Shown here in pieces: positions 9,561-21,215 of a stretch of DNA of 64,000 nt. The notes beneath the pieces are model-generated. The model did not search any database and was not told the origin of the DNA. It saw nothing but the letters and a program-made list of their open reading frames with translations. The DNA is from Aquirufa ecclesiirivi (lineage in GTDB: Bacteria > Bacteroidota > Bacteroidia > Cytophagales > Spirosomataceae). Position 1 is the stretch's first letter. The number at the start of each line of letters is the position of its first letter. The stretch spans positions 1-64,000 of the forward strand of contig NZ_JAANOP010000001.1 in the NCBI RefSeq assembly GCF_011250515.1, read 5' to 3'. A program made the position numbers and the translations under genes.

Positions 9561-12500
9561 ATGTCATTTAAAAAGACTAGAAAGCTGAATAGCGACTTCC
9601 AAAAGGTGACCATTTCATTGGCCTCTCCTGAGTCGATCTTAGAAGGTTCAAATGGTGAAGTAACCCAACCGGAAACCATCAACTATAGAACATACAAGCC
9701 TGAGATGGGTGGATTGTTCTGTGAGAGAATCTTTGGACCAACCAAAGATTGGGAATGTCACTGTGGAAAATATAAGCGTATTCGTTACAAGGGCATCATT
9801 TGCGACCGCTGTGGTGTTGAAGTAACTGAGAAAAAGGTACGTCGTGAGCGTATGGGACACATCGAATTGGTGGTTCCTGTAGCGCATATTTGGTACTTCC
9901 GTAGCTTACCCAACAAAATTGGATACATGCTCGGTTTATCAACTAAGAAATTAGATCAAGTGATCTATTATGAAAGATATGTGGTCGTTCAGGCTGGTAT
10001 GTATGCGGAAGAAGGAAAGATTGGTTCTCAATACCTTGATTTCTTGACTGAAGATGAATACTTGGATATCTTGGATAAGTTGCCACGTGAGAACCAACAT
10101 TTGCCGGATGAGGATCCACAGAAATTCATCGCTAAGATGGGTGCTGATGCATTAAACATGTTGTTATCTCGTATCAACTTACACGAATTATCGGCTGACT
10201 TGCGTCACTCGGCAGATACAGAATCTTCACAACAACGTAAAGCGGAAGCTTTAAAGCGTTTGAAGGTAGTAGAAGCATTCCGTGAATCGATTGGCCGTAT
10301 TGATAACCGTCCGGAATGGATGATTATTAAGATGGTTCCAGTTATTCCACCAGAGTTGCGTCCATTAGTACCATTGGATGGAGGTCGTTTTGCGACTTCT
10401 GACTTGAACGATTTATATCGTCGTGTGATCATCCGTAACAACCGTTTGAAGCGTTTGATTGAGATCAAAGCTCCAGAGGTAATTTTACGTAATGAGAAGC
10501 GTATGTTGCAAGAGGCTGTTGACTCCTTGTTCGACAACTCTCGTAAGGTAAACGCAGTTCGTTCTGAAGGTAACCGTGCCTTGAAATCTCTTTCTGATAT
10601 GTTGAAAGGAAAGCAAGGTCGTTTCCGTCAAAACTTATTAGGAAAGCGTGTTGACTACTCAGGTCGTTCGGTAATTGTGGTTGGACCAGAATTGAAAATG
10701 CATGAGTGTGGTCTTCCAAAAGACATGGCAGCTGAGCTTTTCAAGCCGTTTGTTATCCGTAAGTTGATCGAGCGTGGTATCGTTAAAACAGTTAAATCTG
10801 CGAAGAAAATTGTGGACCGTAAAGATCCTGTAGTTTGGGATATTTTGGAAAATGTCATGAAGGGTCACCCGGTATTATTAAACCGTGCTCCTACTTTGCA
10901 CCGTTTGGGTATCCAAGCGTTCCAGCCTAAATTAATTGAAGGAAAAGCGATTCAATTACACCCATTGACTTGTACGGCATTTAACGCCGACTTTGACGGT
11001 GACCAGATGGCGGTTCACGTTCCACTAGGACATGAAGCGATTTTGGAAGCCTCTTTGTTGATGTTGGCCTCACATAACATCCTTAACCCTGCTAACGGAG
11101 CGCCGATTACGGTACCTTCACAAGACATGGTTCTTGGATTATATTATGTAACCAAGGGAAGAAAGTCGACAGAAACACATAAAGTAGATGGTGAAGGTCG
11201 TCGCTTCTATGGTTTTGAAGAAGTGGTGATTGCTTTAAACGAAAAGAAATTATCGAAACATGCGAATATCGTGGTAAAAGCGAATGTACGTAAGGAAGAT
11301 GGTTCTTTAGTAAGCGAAATGGTGGAAACTGTTGCAGGACGCGTATTATTCAATCTTTGCGTACCAGAGCAAGTAGGTTACATCAATGAATTATTGACTA
11401 AAAAGAAATTGCAGCAGATCATTTCTCAAGTTCACAAGATTTGTGGAATGGCTCGTACAGCTCAATTCTTGGATGATATCAAAGATTTAGGATTCCAACA
11501 AGCCTTCCACGGCGGATTGTCGATGGGTATTGGTGATGTTCAGATTCCAGAGGAGAAAGCACATTTAGTGAAGAAAGCTCAGGAAGATGTACAAGCAGTT
11601 TGGGATAACTATTTAATGGGTTTAATCACAGATAACGAGCGTTACAATGCAGTTATTGACATCTGGACAAAAGTGAACTCGAAAATTACCGAGACATTGA
11701 TGAAGCAGATGGAAGAGGATAACCAAGGATTCAATGCCATCTACATGATGATGCACTCGGGAGCCCGTGGTTCTCGTGAGCAAATCCGTCAGTTGGGTGG
11801 TATGCGTGGTTTGATGGCTAAGCCACAAAAGAACTTACAAGGTTCGGTCGGTGAAATCATCGAAAACCCAATCCTTTCTAACTTTAAAGAAGGTCTAGAC
11901 GTATTAGAATACTTTATTTCTACACACGGTGCTCGTAAAGGTTTGGCAGATACTGCCTTGAAAACAGCCGATGCGGGTTATTTGACTCGTCGTTTACATG
12001 ACGTAGCTCAAGATGTGATTGTGAATGAAGAAGATTGTGGTACCTTACGTGGTATTCAGGTATTCCCATTGAAAGATAATGAGGAGATCATTGAGCCATT
12101 ATCTGAGCGTATTTTGGGTCGTGTGTCCGTACATGATGTGTATGATCCGATTAGCAATGAGTTAATTGTAGCTTCTGGTGATGAAATCACAGAGATTGCG
12201 GCAAACAAAATTGATGAAACGGCGATTGAATCGGTTGAGATTCGTTCGGTATTAACTTGTGAAACTAGAAATGGTGTTTGTGCGAAATGTTACGGACGTA
12301 ACTTATCTACAGGCCACATGGTGGGTCAAGGAGAAGCTGTAGGTGTGATTGCATCTCAGTCGATCGGTGAGCCAGGTACACAGTTGACATTACGTACATT
12401 CCACGTCGGTGGTACAGCACAAAACGTATCTTTAGATGCGAGTGTAAAAGCGAAGTTTGACGGTGTGATTAATTTTGAGGAGGTTCGTACGGTAAGTTCG

Positions 12501-13889
12501 ACGGATTCAGAAGGAAATCCAGTAGAAATCGTGATGGGTCGTTCGGGTGAGGTTCAGATCATCAACCCTGCTAACAAGCAGTTGTTGATTTCTAGCAACA
12601 TTCCATACGGTTCTGTGATTCGCGTGAAAGATGGTCAAACCATCAAGAAAGGCGATGAGATTTGTGCATGGGATCCATACAATGCGGTCATTTTATCTGA
12701 AGCTGAAGGTAAAGTAGCGTTTGAATCGATTGAGGAAAACAATACCTACAAAGAGGAGGCAGATGAGCAAACAGGTTTACGTGAGAAGGTAATTATCGAA
12801 TCTAAGGATAAGACAAAGAACCCATCGGTATTGGTTGTGGCTAAAGGAAAAGAGGATTTGGTATATAACGTACCAGTAGGTGCTCGTTTGGCGATTGATG
12901 AAGGAGACAAAATCAAAGCAGGACAGATCATTGCGAAGATTCCACGTGCAGCGGGTAAAACTCGTGACATTACGGGAGGTCTTCCACGTGTAACGGAATT
13001 ATTTGAAGCACGTAATCCATCTAACCCAGCGGTAGTTTCTGAGATTGACGGTGTTATTTCTTATGGTATCATTAAGCGTGGTAACCGTGAGATCATTGTT
13101 ACTCCGAAAGAAGGAACAGAGCGTAAGTACTTGGTGCCATTGACTAAGTTTATCTTGGTACAAAACAATGACTTCGTACGTGCTGGAACGCCATTATCTG
13201 ATGGAGCTATTACACCATCGGATATCTTATCGATCAAAGGACCAACAGCGGTACAAGAATACTTAGTGAATGAAATCCAAGATGTATACCGCTTACAAGG
13301 GGTAAAAATCAACGATAAGCATATTGAGTGTATCGTTCGTCAGATGATGCAAAAGGTTGAAATCTTGGATCCAGGTGATACACAATTCTTACAGGGTCAA
13401 AACGTAGATCGTTTTGCTTTCCGTGAGGAGAATGATCAGATCATGGACAAGAAAGTAATCACAGAATCAGGTGATTCAGAGAAGTACAAGCCAGGTATGA
13501 TTATTTCTGCTCGTGCTTTACGTGATGAGAACTCCTCATTGAAGCGTAGAGATATGAAAGTAATGAAAGTACGTGATGCGCATGCGGCGGTATCTTCTGC
13601 TAATTTGCAGGGTATTACGCAGGCATCTTTGGGTACTGAATCATTTATATCGGCGGCATCCTTCCAGGAAACAACGAAGGTATTATCTGAGGCATCGATA
13701 CGTGCTAAAGTAGACACATTGGAAGGCTTGAAGGAGAACGTGATTGTTGGACACTTGATTCCTGCGGGAACGGGAGTTCGCAGATACAAGGACTTCATTG
13801 TGACTCCAGTAGATGAGTTGAAGCAATTAGAAGCTAAAGTAGCAGCTAGCGAAGCAGAAGTTGCGGCCAAGGTTTCGGTTGAAAACTAG
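9561..13889 (+). CDS. rpoC: DNA-directed RNA polymerase subunit beta'
   Basis: 1442 residues, the catalytic beta' subunit. The N-terminal zinc site CHCGK...CDRCG is present near residues 67-86. The catalytic magnesium loop NADFDGDQM is intact, as is the second zinc site [13 protein letters not shown] followed by [15 protein letters not shown] (trigger-loop region). The length is normal for Bacteroidota. It is co-transcribed with rpoB; the 62-bp gap contains a small hairpin AGGGC/GCCCT (9508-9512 with 9521-9525). A strong terminator follows the stop codon, so rpoB-rpoC form a two-gene operon. The C-terminus is a short Ala/Glu-rich tail. Confidence 0.98.
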   Translation: MSFKKTRKLNSDFQKVTISLASPESILEGSNGEVTQPETINYRTYKPEMGGLFCERIFGPTKDWECHCGKYKRIRYKGIICDRCGVEVTEKKVRRERMGHIELVVPVAHIWYFRSLPNKIGYMLGLSTKKLDQVIYYERYVVVQAGMYAEEGKIGSQYLDFLTEDEYLDILDKLPRENQHLPDEDPQKFIAKMGADALNMLLSRINLHELSADLRHSADTESSQQRKAEALKRLKVVEAFRESIGRIDNRPEWMIIKMVPVIPPELRPLVPLDGGRFATSDLNDLYRRVIIRNNRLKRLIEIKAPEVILRNEKRMLQEAVDSLFDNSRKVNAVRSEGNRALKSLSDMLKGKQGRFRQNLLGKRVDYSGRSVIVVGPELKMHECGLPKDMAAELFKPFVIRKLIERGIVKTVKSAKKIVDRKDPVVWDILENVMKGHPVLLNRAPTLHRLGIQAFQPKLIEGKAIQLHPLTCTAFNADFDGDQMAVHVPLGHEAILEASLLMLASHNILNPANGAPITVPSQDMVLGLYYVTKGRKSTETHKVDGEGRRFYGFEEVVIALNEKKLSKHANIVVKANVRKEDGSLVSEMVETVAGRVLFNLCVPEQVGYINELLTKKKLQQIISQVHKICGMARTAQFLDDIKDLGFQQAFHGGLSMGIGDVQIPEEKAHLVKKAQEDVQAVWDNYLMGLITDNERYNAVIDIWTKVNSKITETLMKQMEEDNQGFNAIYMMMHSGARGSREQIRQLGGMRGLMAKPQKNLQGSVGEIIENPILSNFKEGLDVLEYFISTHGARKGLADTALKTADAGYLTRRLHDVAQDVIVNEEDCGTLRGIQVFPLKDNEEIIEPLSERILGRVSVHDVYDPISNELIVASGDEITEIAANKIDETAIESVEIRSVLTCETRNGVCAKCYGRNLSTGHMVGQGEAVGVIASQSIGEPGTQLTLRTFHVGGTAQNVSLDASVKAKFDGVINFEEVRTVSSTDSEGNPVEIVMGRSGEVQIINPANKQLLISSNIPYGSVIRVKDGQTIKKGDEICAWDPYNAVILSEAEGKVAFESIEENNTYKEEADEQTGLREKVIIESKDKTKNPSVLVVAKGKEDLVYNVPVGARLAIDEGDKIKAGQIIAKIPRAAGKTRDITGGLPRVTELFEARNPSNPAVVSEIDGVISYGIIKRGNREIIVTPKEGTERKYLVPLTKFILVQNNDFVRAGTPLSDGAITPSDILSIKGPTAVQEYLVNEIQDVYRLQGVKINDKHIECIVRQMMQKVEILDPGDTQFLQGQNVDRFAFREENDQIMDKKVITESGDSEKYKPGMIISARALRDENSSLKRRDMKVMKVRDAHAAVSSANLQGITQASLGTESFISAASFQETTKVLSEASIRAKVDTLEGLKENVIVGHLIPAGTGVRRYKDFIVTPVDELKQLEAKVAASEAEVAAKVSVEN

Positions 13890-13910
13890 TCTGATTTAGA
13901 TTGAATTAAA

Positions 13911-13941
13911 AGCCCTCTCAGGAAACTGAGGGGGCTTTTTT
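13911..13941 (+). terminator. Intrinsic terminator of rpoBC
   Basis: AGCCCTCTCAG (13911-13921), loop GAAA, CTGAGGGGGCT (13926-13936) with one G-U pair, followed by a T run to 13941. It is a GNRA-capped 11-bp stem with a U tract, 20 bases after the rpoC stop. Confidence 0.92.
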
Positions 13942-14029
13942 GTGTAAGACAAATTCTAACTGTATATTTAAAAACTATCTGATAAAACTAAAAAGCCTAG
14001 AAGGAAATAAAGAACTGTTATTTTACTAT

Positions 14030-14515
14030 TTATGGAATTAAACTAAGTCTAACAACTTTATTGCTAGCTTTTACATAAGGAGAAGAAGTCTCTATAACGA
14101 GTAAATTAGTTGTAGGTGTTGAAATAACTTTAAATTCAACTGTTCCATTTGTTCCAGAAGGGGCGCCATCTGCACCAGATAAATCTGAAATTATCAATTT
14201 TTGATTATCCGAAGAGAGTGAATATTTACCTGTAAATTTTTTCCCATCAAACTCAATAATAGACAAAGATGAAGGATTGCTTAAATCTAGTTTATATTGA
14301 TTATATCCTTGAATTAAATTAGAGGCACTTGATTTATCAAATTGACTTACCCCGTCCCATAATACTGTATTAGCGCTCCAATTTTTCTTAATAATTTCAG
14401 CCACTGTTGGAGCTGGAGTTACAGGAGTTGGATTTGATGGACTAACAGAATCTGATTTACAACCATTTAAAAAAAGGTAAAAGGCTAAAATTGAGAATTT
14501 AAAAGTTCCTTTCAT
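14030..14515 (-). CDS. Small lipoprotein, function unknown
   Basis: 161 residues. The signal peptide ends in a lipobox LNGC (Cys19), followed by a Ser/Pro/Thr-rich linker (about 20-38), so the mature protein is a lipid-anchored outer-membrane or periplasmic protein. The remainder alternates polar and hydrophobic strands (for example FDGKKFTGKYSLSSDNQKLI) and could be a small beta-barrel of lipocalin-like type, as often annotated in Bacteroidota; this is tentative. It is the last gene of a leftward group of secreted proteins, starting 2 bp after the stop of the 758-residue protein, so it is probably co-translated with it. Confidence 0.7.
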   Translation of the reverse strand: MKGTFKFSILAFYLFLNGCKSDSVSPSNPTPVTPAPTVAEIIKKNWSANTVLWDGVSQFDKSSASNLIQGYNQYKLDLSNPSSLSIIEFDGKKFTGKYSLSSDNQKLIISDLSGADGAPSGTNGTVEFKVISTPTTNLLVIETSSPYVKASNKVVRLSLIP

Positions 14516-14517
14516 AA

Positions 14518-16794
14518 TTAACGTTTTTGAATTTTATAGATATGCTTTTCTCCATTAATGGTTACCACTAATAGATAAACTCCTATTGGATAATCAGATA
14601 GATCCATTACTTGATTTTTAGAATTTAGTTTAAATTGTTTTATTATGGAACCTCGAATATCAGAAATTTGTATTGAACCAATATTCTCAAAATTAAAAGT
14701 AGTTTGAATATTGATAACACCATCTGTAGGATTTGGATAGATTGAAATTCCTTTATTTTCTTCCTCAGTTCCAGTAATCAATATAATAACTGAATCTGAC
14801 ATAGGACTTTTGCATCCCTTTTCATCTTTCAATTGAACACTATAAACACCAGCAGATGAAACTTTTAAAAATGCTTTATCTGCACCTGCAATTAATTTGC
14901 CATCTAAGTACCACTGGTATGCATTACCAGCACTAGATGCAAGTTCTAAATCAGTTAACTTATTAATTAATGGTTTAGATGGGTTTTTTATTGTTGGACA
15001 ATCGTCTTTATCATCAGTTATGCCATCTCCATCGGTATCTCTTTGGTAATCAGCACACCCATCCAAATCTACTTTTTTACCAGTTTGAGTTTCTGAACAT
15101 TTATCTTTGTCATCAAAAACCCCATCTCCATCTGTATCTTTTTGTGAAAGAGCACATCCATTTTTGTCTACTGATTGTCCTTTAATAGTATTAGGACATA
15201 GATCTTTGTCGTCCATAAAACCATCTTCATCAGAATCTCTTTGCGAAATCGAACATCCATTTTTGTCAACTGGTTTTCCTTTTTCAGTATTTGGACAATC
15301 GTCTTTATCATCTGTTATACCATCCCCATCTGAATCATCACAAACATCCCCAATACTATCTTTATCTACATCTTTCTGATCTGGATTATAAATTGTTGGA
15401 CAATTATCTAGGTGGTCCGAAATTTGATCTTTATCCGTATCGGGGAAATCATTTTCTTGAATAGTAATTTTGAAAAGAGAATCATTTTCAATTTGACAAT
15501 TTAAAAATGAGGAAATATTTAATTTGATTATTTCATCAGGTCCCTCAATACTTGTATCATCAATTGAAAATAATTCGATACTTGCTGAGGTTTTACCTGC
15601 AGGAATTACTATTTGAGGTTGGATTTGTTTCACTTGAATACTATTACTTCCTTCATCTCCAATGTATATGTTTTCATACTTGTCAATAAATATTCCATTA
15701 GGCAAGGATAAAAATCCTAGAGTTTTCCCTGATACACCTCTGGTACCCATAACGACTTCTCCTATTTTTGCTCCAAGAGCCCATTTTATAACGCTATGTC
15801 CTCTGAAGTCAGAAATGAATAAATTATTTCGAGATAATTGTACTCCAATTGCCAAATTCAACTGATTCAAGTCATTACCAAAGCCATTACCCCCAGCTAC
15901 GACTTCCCAGTTTTGTGGATTATTTTTGGGACACCGAATAACCGCATAATTAATAACAGGGGCTAAATCCCCCGTTAAATAAATATCACCTGTAGATTCA
16001 TCATAATAAAATCCTGTAACATAAAATTTATTGTTATTGGTAAAATCTACTAAAGTAGTAGCCGAAGTTGCATTCTTATTCCATTTTTGAATTCTAAAAT
16101 CTGCAGTTCCCAAGATCCTGTCTAAAATAATTAAGTTTCCTTCTGAGTCTAATTTTAAATCCGATGGTCTTATTTGATTAGACCCATATCCAGAACCATT
16201 TCCTCCTGCTATAGTGATTCCGCTTGTTGCCCCAGGTGACCACTTTTGAATTCTGAAATTACTTGCGTCACAAGCATAAAGATTTTTTTCAGAATCCACA
16301 TAAATTCCTCCTAATCCATTAAACTGATCTGGTCTACTTCCAAATGGTGTACCACCATAAATATTCCCACCTGCAATAGTTGAACCAGCTGTTGATCCAT
16401 ATGTCCACTTTTGGACTCTTTGATTTCTAGTATCAGAGACATATATTGTTTTCTCATCATCTATAAACATTTTACCCCCATATGGTAATTGATTGCTATT
16501 ATTACCAATTCCATTTCCTCCAGCGACAATTTTAACTTGATTTTTAGTAAGGAAATTGATCGAATAATCTTTATCATATGTTGCTGTACCAGTAACATTA
16601 AAATCTATAATGACATCTTTTGCAGATGGGGTACTTAATTCAGCTGTAATTAACGTTTTTCCATATTGCTCACCTATACCATTGTTCCCAATTTGAATTT
16701 TAACCTTCGGCAAGTCTTGGGCCAAAATCAAACGAGATACTAATGAAAAGGTAATAATTGAAAAAATAATTCCTGAATTGAGTGCAATTTTCAT
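14518..16794 (-). CDS. T9SS-secreted NHL-propeller protein with thrombospondin-3 repeats
   Basis: 758 residues. Order: signal peptide (1-25); first half of a Calx-beta domain (about 30-85, ending TGTATYDKDY); an NHL-type beta-propeller with repeats of the kind GNGxGxxxNQL...I(Y/F)VDSExNLY (about 88-385); second half of the Calx-beta domain (about 390-450, IPAGKTSASIELFSIDD); calcium-binding thrombospondin type-3 repeats with DTDGDGITDDKDDCP-like units (about 452-605); an Ig-like segment; and a T9SS type A sorting domain (about 680-758, ISIYPNPTDGVINI...). It is exported through the outer membrane and probably attached to the surface. Role unknown, possibly adhesion or binding. Confidence 0.88.
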   Translation of the reverse strand: MKIALNSGIIFSIITFSLVSRLILAQDLPKVKIQIGNNGIGEQYGKTLITAELSTPSAKDVIIDFNVTGTATYDKDYSINFLTKNQVKIVAGGNGIGNNSNQLPYGGKMFIDDEKTIYVSDTRNQRVQKWTYGSTAGSTIAGGNIYGGTPFGSRPDQFNGLGGIYVDSEKNLYACDASNFRIQKWSPGATSGITIAGGNGSGYGSNQIRPSDLKLDSEGNLIILDRILGTADFRIQKWNKNATSATTLVDFTNNNKFYVTGFYYDESTGDIYLTGDLAPVINYAVIRCPKNNPQNWEVVAGGNGFGNDLNQLNLAIGVQLSRNNLFISDFRGHSVIKWALGAKIGEVVMGTRGVSGKTLGFLSLPNGIFIDKYENIYIGDEGSNSIQVKQIQPQIVIPAGKTSASIELFSIDDTSIEGPDEIIKLNISSFLNCQIENDSLFKITIQENDFPDTDKDQISDHLDNCPTIYNPDQKDVDKDSIGDVCDDSDGDGITDDKDDCPNTEKGKPVDKNGCSISQRDSDEDGFMDDKDLCPNTIKGQSVDKNGCALSQKDTDGDGVFDDKDKCSETQTGKKVDLDGCADYQRDTDGDGITDDKDDCPTIKNPSKPLINKLTDLELASSAGNAYQWYLDGKLIAGADKAFLKVSSAGVYSVQLKDEKGCKSPMSDSVIILITGTEEENKGISIYPNPTDGVINIQTTFNFENIGSIQISDIRGSIIKQFKLNSKNQVMDLSDYPIGVYLLVVTINGEKHIYKIQKR

Positions 16795-16848
16795 TTTGAC
16801 TTGTTCGATTTTTTAGGAATCACAAAGATTAATTTCAAACTCATTAAA

Positions 16849-19227
16849 TTAATTTTTAGTTAATTTGACTTCTATAGAACCATCTAATTCATTTTTCAAT
16901 CTTAAAATGAAGTTGCCAGATGGAATATAAGATAGATCTATTATATCTCCACTTCTAACAAACTTTTTGGTTAAAATCAATTTTCCAGTTAAATCAAAAA
17001 GCAACAAATCATACTTTATACTTTCAATTTCCTTGAATTCAATTTTAAAGAAACTATTAAATGGGTTTGGAGAAATAACTAAATATTCATTTTTCTCTTT
17101 ATTGACTCCTAAAATTAAAATATTCTTTTCCTTTGAGAAATCAGAGGTGCAACCTAAAGTATTTTTGTATTTCAATTTATAATTTCCTGATTTCAAAACT
17201 TTATACTTTTGGAGAGTATCTCCATTTAAGATTGAATTTTCATAATACCATTGATTCCCCCATTTTTCTGATGAAACTAAGATTAAGTCTGATTCATTTG
17301 AAATAATTGGCGCCTTGGGTATATCAAGAATTTCAATGGAGTTTGTTGAATAACTTCCATATACAGTAGTAATTTCTGCCATGTATACACCAGCAGCTTG
17401 TGCTAAAATAAAATTTTCAATTTTAGCAGGATCTAAATTAGCCGAGTTATAAATCTCTTTCCCGTCTTTTTTCCAAATTAACTTCAGAATTGAATTACTA
17501 TTAACTGAAAGCCTACTACCTATACAATTGCCAGATTTGACTAAAGAAGGTTGAATAAATAGAGGTTTAACTACTAATGAAATAGAATTACTTAAAATGT
17601 TAATTTGATTCCCATCTTCAAAATAATTCTTAATACTACAAGTAACTACATCACCATTTGCGAGACTTGTACTTGAAAAATTCGAAGTATAATTATTAAT
17701 TTCTTTCCCATTAACACTCCATGAATATTCAGGTATTTCCCAATTATCTTTCACTATGGCGGAGAATTCTACCTTGTCTCCAATTACAATTGAATTGGAT
17801 GATGAAGCTATACTTATAGTAGGTTTTGCCCGATTAAGAGGGAATGTAACCTCGTAAATTCCACCATCATTTTGAAGTAAATACATTTTATTATCAACTA
17901 ATACAGCATCTACTAAATCTTTGAAACCGCTTGCGATACGCTTAACACTAATTTGATAAGTTGAAGACCCTGCAGTTTTAATAAACTCTATTTGGCATAA
18001 ATCTGCACCTTGATCTACGGCATTTAGGTAACCTGATGCGCCTCCTCCAGTAGAATATGCTAAGACAAACCCATCACTAGTATATGGAGAAGCGAGTTGA
18101 TTTTTTGAATCAAATAATAGACCTAAAGGAGAACGATGTGATGTAAATGAAGCTATATTTTTGATTTGATAAAATTTGCCAGTTTGGGGATCTCTAACCC
18201 AATTAGCATCAGGACCTATATTAATAATAGGCTCCTCGAATTTTATGTCTTTGGGGATAATTGGAAAAGTTGGATCATTATAAAAAATAGCTCTGTTATA
18301 TAGGTTATTGGGTAATAATAAATCGGTATTGGGATTATAGGAGGAAAGTTGTTGAGGATTGGTATTGCCCCCCATTACCCATGGAAAACCATAATGCTTC
18401 CCCTTTTTTAATAAATTTAACTCTTCAGGGTCGTCTCTATCACCATTATTTTCAACTCCAAAGATTTCACCTTTTGAATTATACGCAATATCAAATTCAT
18501 TTCTTACTCCCTCACTGAAAATATAACCTGATGATTTAAGATCATTATAGTCATTTTTTAAAATGATTTCTTTAGTTGAGTTTAATGGAATTATAAATAT
18601 TTTACTGGTTAATGCGTCTTCTCTCAAATTAGGATATTTCCCATTGACATCTTTAACTTCCCCATGGTCTGTTCTTGATCCACTGGCAATCAATAAGCTG
18701 TCTTTCGTTTTATTAAGACAAAGGGCTGAAAAATTATGATCAAATAAAACATTTGAACTAGAGTAATATTCCGTTGTTAAAATATTTTGAGGTGACTCCC
18801 AATTTCCGTCTTTGTTGATGGGAAACTTAATAACACGCCCTTTACTTCTCTTATTTAAGTCATCTACTTCATTTCCTGCCAAATAAAGCATATTCTTAAA
18901 CCATAATAATCCTTGAGCTCTTCCAATCTTGTGTGTTGTTGAGGCTTGAATAAAAATTCGGCTATTGAAAGACCCATCATTGGCAATAGAGACTCTGTAA
19001 ACATCACCGTTAAATGTATTTGTATAAAATACATTGTTGGTAGAATCGTATACTATTCTTACGATATTGCCTGATGTTGCTCCAACATATTTTAATTGAA
19101 TATCATTAGTTAATATAATTGGAGGCTCCAATAGCTTTGAAAATACATTTTTTTCCTGGCCCAAAAAGCTATGGGTACAAAAATTAAATAATATAGATAT
19201 TATCCACAATCGTAAAGTAAATTGCAT
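16849..19227 (-). CDS. T9SS-secreted PQQ-type sugar dehydrogenase-like protein
   Basis: 792 residues with a signal peptide (1-23). Residues about 40-455 look like the soluble glucose/sorbosone dehydrogenase propeller. The family block GVRNEFDIAYNSKGEIFGVE followed by NGDRDDPEELNLL and KGKHYGFPWVMGG is clear. Members bind PQQ and oxidise aldoses, but many secreted Bacteroidota copies have unproven activity. Ig-like segments follow (about 460-690), then a T9SS sorting domain (about 712-792, VISPNPFNSFFKIEF). The A/T-rich sequence and shared C-terminal type link it to the neighbouring secreted gene. Whether the PQQ ligands are complete needs an alignment. Confidence 0.82.
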   Translation of the reverse strand: MQFTLRLWIISILFNFCTHSFLGQEKNVFSKLLEPPIILTNDIQLKYVGATSGNIVRIVYDSTNNVFYTNTFNGDVYRVSIANDGSFNSRIFIQASTTHKIGRAQGLLWFKNMLYLAGNEVDDLNKRSKGRVIKFPINKDGNWESPQNILTTEYYSSSNVLFDHNFSALCLNKTKDSLLIASGSRTDHGEVKDVNGKYPNLREDALTSKIFIIPLNSTKEIILKNDYNDLKSSGYIFSEGVRNEFDIAYNSKGEIFGVENNGDRDDPEELNLLKKGKHYGFPWVMGGNTNPQQLSSYNPNTDLLLPNNLYNRAIFYNDPTFPIIPKDIKFEEPIINIGPDANWVRDPQTGKFYQIKNIASFTSHRSPLGLLFDSKNQLASPYTSDGFVLAYSTGGGASGYLNAVDQGADLCQIEFIKTAGSSTYQISVKRIASGFKDLVDAVLVDNKMYLLQNDGGIYEVTFPLNRAKPTISIASSSNSIVIGDKVEFSAIVKDNWEIPEYSWSVNGKEINNYTSNFSSTSLANGDVVTCSIKNYFEDGNQINILSNSISLVVKPLFIQPSLVKSGNCIGSRLSVNSNSILKLIWKKDGKEIYNSANLDPAKIENFILAQAAGVYMAEITTVYGSYSTNSIEILDIPKAPIISNESDLILVSSEKWGNQWYYENSILNGDTLQKYKVLKSGNYKLKYKNTLGCTSDFSKEKNILILGVNKEKNEYLVISPNPFNSFFKIEFKEIESIKYDLLLFDLTGKLILTKKFVRSGDIIDLSYIPSGNFILRLKNELDGSIEVKLTKN

Positions 19228-19277
19228 AATTATATGGATTAAAGCTTTTAAACTAAAGCATTTGCATATTTATAATA

Positions 19278-21215
19278 TTATGGTTGAAAATTGTTTTGAT
19301 ATAAATATTGAATTTCGGTGTCAGTTAGATCACGATTCCAAATACCAAAATCATCTAATTTTCCATAAAACTCATGAAAAAAACCATTTGCTTGTTTAGA
19401 CTTTCCAACAGAAATTCCCGATGTTCCATAGGTATTTATTGAAGTTGAATGTGAATTTCTTTTATATTCTAATCCATTAATATAAATTTTCATAATACTT
19501 CCGTCGTAAGTACAAGTAACAAAGCTCCATTGGTTAAGTGGAAATATTTTAGGCGCTTTCAAAATGGTATTATTAAGGTTTGGAGAGGTCCCAACTCCAA
19601 TTATCTGAAACCAAACTTCGTCTTTTGTTAGAATAACTTGCCAAGTTTCACCACCTGGATTATTATACCCTTGATCAAACCTATTTGCTAGCACTGAATA
19701 ACTAGGGCTCACACTAGGATTTAACCAAATAGAGACACTTAATTTATTAGTTCTTATTTTTTCATCAAAAGGAATTAAAATGTAAGAATTATTAAATAAA
19801 TATGCTGAATTAACATTATTGAATCTATCGGAAGTCAAATTTGAGCCATATACAACTCCATTGATATTATTACTAACATCAAAAGTATTACCATTAAAAG
19901 GATAATATGCAACTAATCCATTTTTTAAAATGTTATTTATATTAGATTTAGTTTTAAACATTCTTGCAGGTCCGTATGATATACCAATTCCATTAATTGC
20001 ATATCCTCTTAAATAATATGAAGTTGAATTAGTTAATCCAGTAATCGTATTCATCACTCCAAACCAAGGTTTAACCGAATACCCAAAAACAACTTTCTTA
20101 TCACTAATTGAGGGATTAGAATTTGATGAAGAATAGCAAACTCCATATTCTGTTATGGGACTGCCGCCATCACTGTCAATCTCTAAACCTGCCCTTACTG
20201 AGGTTTCAGTTATATCAGCCAAATCATTTGTACCAATCTTTGGAATAGTAGCTGCCAGGGTCGTAAATGTTTCCTCTGAACCCAAAATAGTGCCTTTCTT
20301 ATTTATGGCATACGCTTTATAATAATAAGCTGTGTTGGCTTTTAATTCTGTCAAAATAATTTCATATTTGCCAATTTCCTTTGATGATGAAATAACTTTT
20401 AGATTTTCAATAGTAGTATTGGGCTTAGTACTTAAAACAAATCCCTTTTCGATTAATTCTGTTCCACCATCACTTTTTACAGTACCGAGAACTGTTGAAA
20501 ATGTATTTCCAATTGATTTTGCACTACCTGTTTCTATTGATGGAATACTATAATTTAAAGTTTTGAAATTAAATTCCGTTCCGTAAGAAATTCCTTTACC
20601 ATTTATTGCATATGCTCTAACATAATAAGTAGTTTCATCTTTTAAATCCGTCACAAGGGTAGAATATGTTCCCAATCCCTTCCCATTGATGATTTTAATG
20701 TTTGCTGTGGTTGGATTGGGAGAAATATTAAGACAAAAACCTCTTTCTGAAACCTCAACCCCACCATCCTCTGCTACTGCCCCTGAAAGTTGAACTGTAG
20801 TGTAGGTAATGTTTTTAGGCTCTTCCAAGGTCAACGTAGCCAATTTATAATCTGCCGTAGTGAAATTTAGAATTTCTCCGTAGGCAGTCCCTTTAGTATT
20901 AGTAGCAAAGGCTGAAAAATAATATTTGGTATTAACCTTTAAGTTATCAAGTTCTTTGAAAAATGTTCCTTTCCCATAACCAACAGCATATTTTGTATCG
21001 CTAACAGATGGCTTAGGATTTGTTTCACTCATGACAAATCCTCTTTCCGAGGCAGCTGAAAATCCTTCATTCGTTACTTCACCATTGATTTTGGCTTTCG
21101 TTAAGGTAATTTCAGTTGCTGGAGATGTGATTACCACTGGAGGTGTCTGAGGCTCTTCTGTTTTACAAGAAAATAACAAACAGAAAGAAAGTAAAGTAAA
21201 TACAATTTGTCTCAT
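19278..21215 (-). CDS. Lipoprotein with four FN3-like repeats and a LamG-type domain
   Basis: 645 residues. Lipobox LFSC puts the lipidated Cys at 17. Four repeats of about 95 residues follow (roughly 25-118, 119-220, 221-318, 319-428). Each carries ERGFxxS...P and T(Y/K)YYxxAYAxNxxGxxYG signatures typical of fibronectin-III-like repeats in Bacteroidota surface proteins; the fourth is more divergent. Residues about 435-645 (LVAYYPFNGNTFDVS..., ...GISVGKSKQ...KLDDFGIWNRDLT) form a laminin-G/concanavalin-like domain that usually binds glycans. It is probably a surface-exposed lipoprotein for adhesion or glycan binding. It is divergent from the membrane-bound regulator-like gene at 21433. Confidence 0.87.
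   Translation of the reverse strand: MRQIVFTLLSFCLLFSCKTEEPQTPPVVITSPATEITLTKAKINGEVTNEGFSAASERGFVMSETNPKPSVSDTKYAVGYGKGTFFKELDNLKVNTKYYFSAFATNTKGTAYGEILNFTTADYKLATLTLEEPKNITYTTVQLSGAVAEDGGVEVSERGFCLNISPNPTTANIKIINGKGLGTYSTLVTDLKDETTYYVRAYAINGKGISYGTEFNFKTLNYSIPSIETGSAKSIGNTFSTVLGTVKSDGGTELIEKGFVLSTKPNTTIENLKVISSSKEIGKYEIILTELKANTAYYYKAYAINKKGTILGSEETFTTLAATIPKIGTNDLADITETSVRAGLEIDSDGGSPITEYGVCYSSSNSNPSISDKKVVFGYSVKPWFGVMNTITGLTNSTSYYLRGYAINGIGISYGPARMFKTKSNINNILKNGLVAYYPFNGNTFDVSNNINGVVYGSNLTSDRFNNVNSAYLFNNSYILIPFDEKIRTNKLSVSIWLNPSVSPSYSVLANRFDQGYNNPGGETWQVILTKDEVWFQIIGVGTSPNLNNTILKAPKIFPLNQWSFVTCTYDGSIMKIYINGLEYKRNSHSTSINTYGTSGISVGKSKQANGFFHEFYGKLDDFGIWNRDLTDTEIQYLYQNNFQP

Noticed and set aside
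13436-13870. 144-codon minus-strand frame inside rpoC
   Set aside because: Antisense to the conserved C-terminal region of rpoC, with no start context and no known motif.
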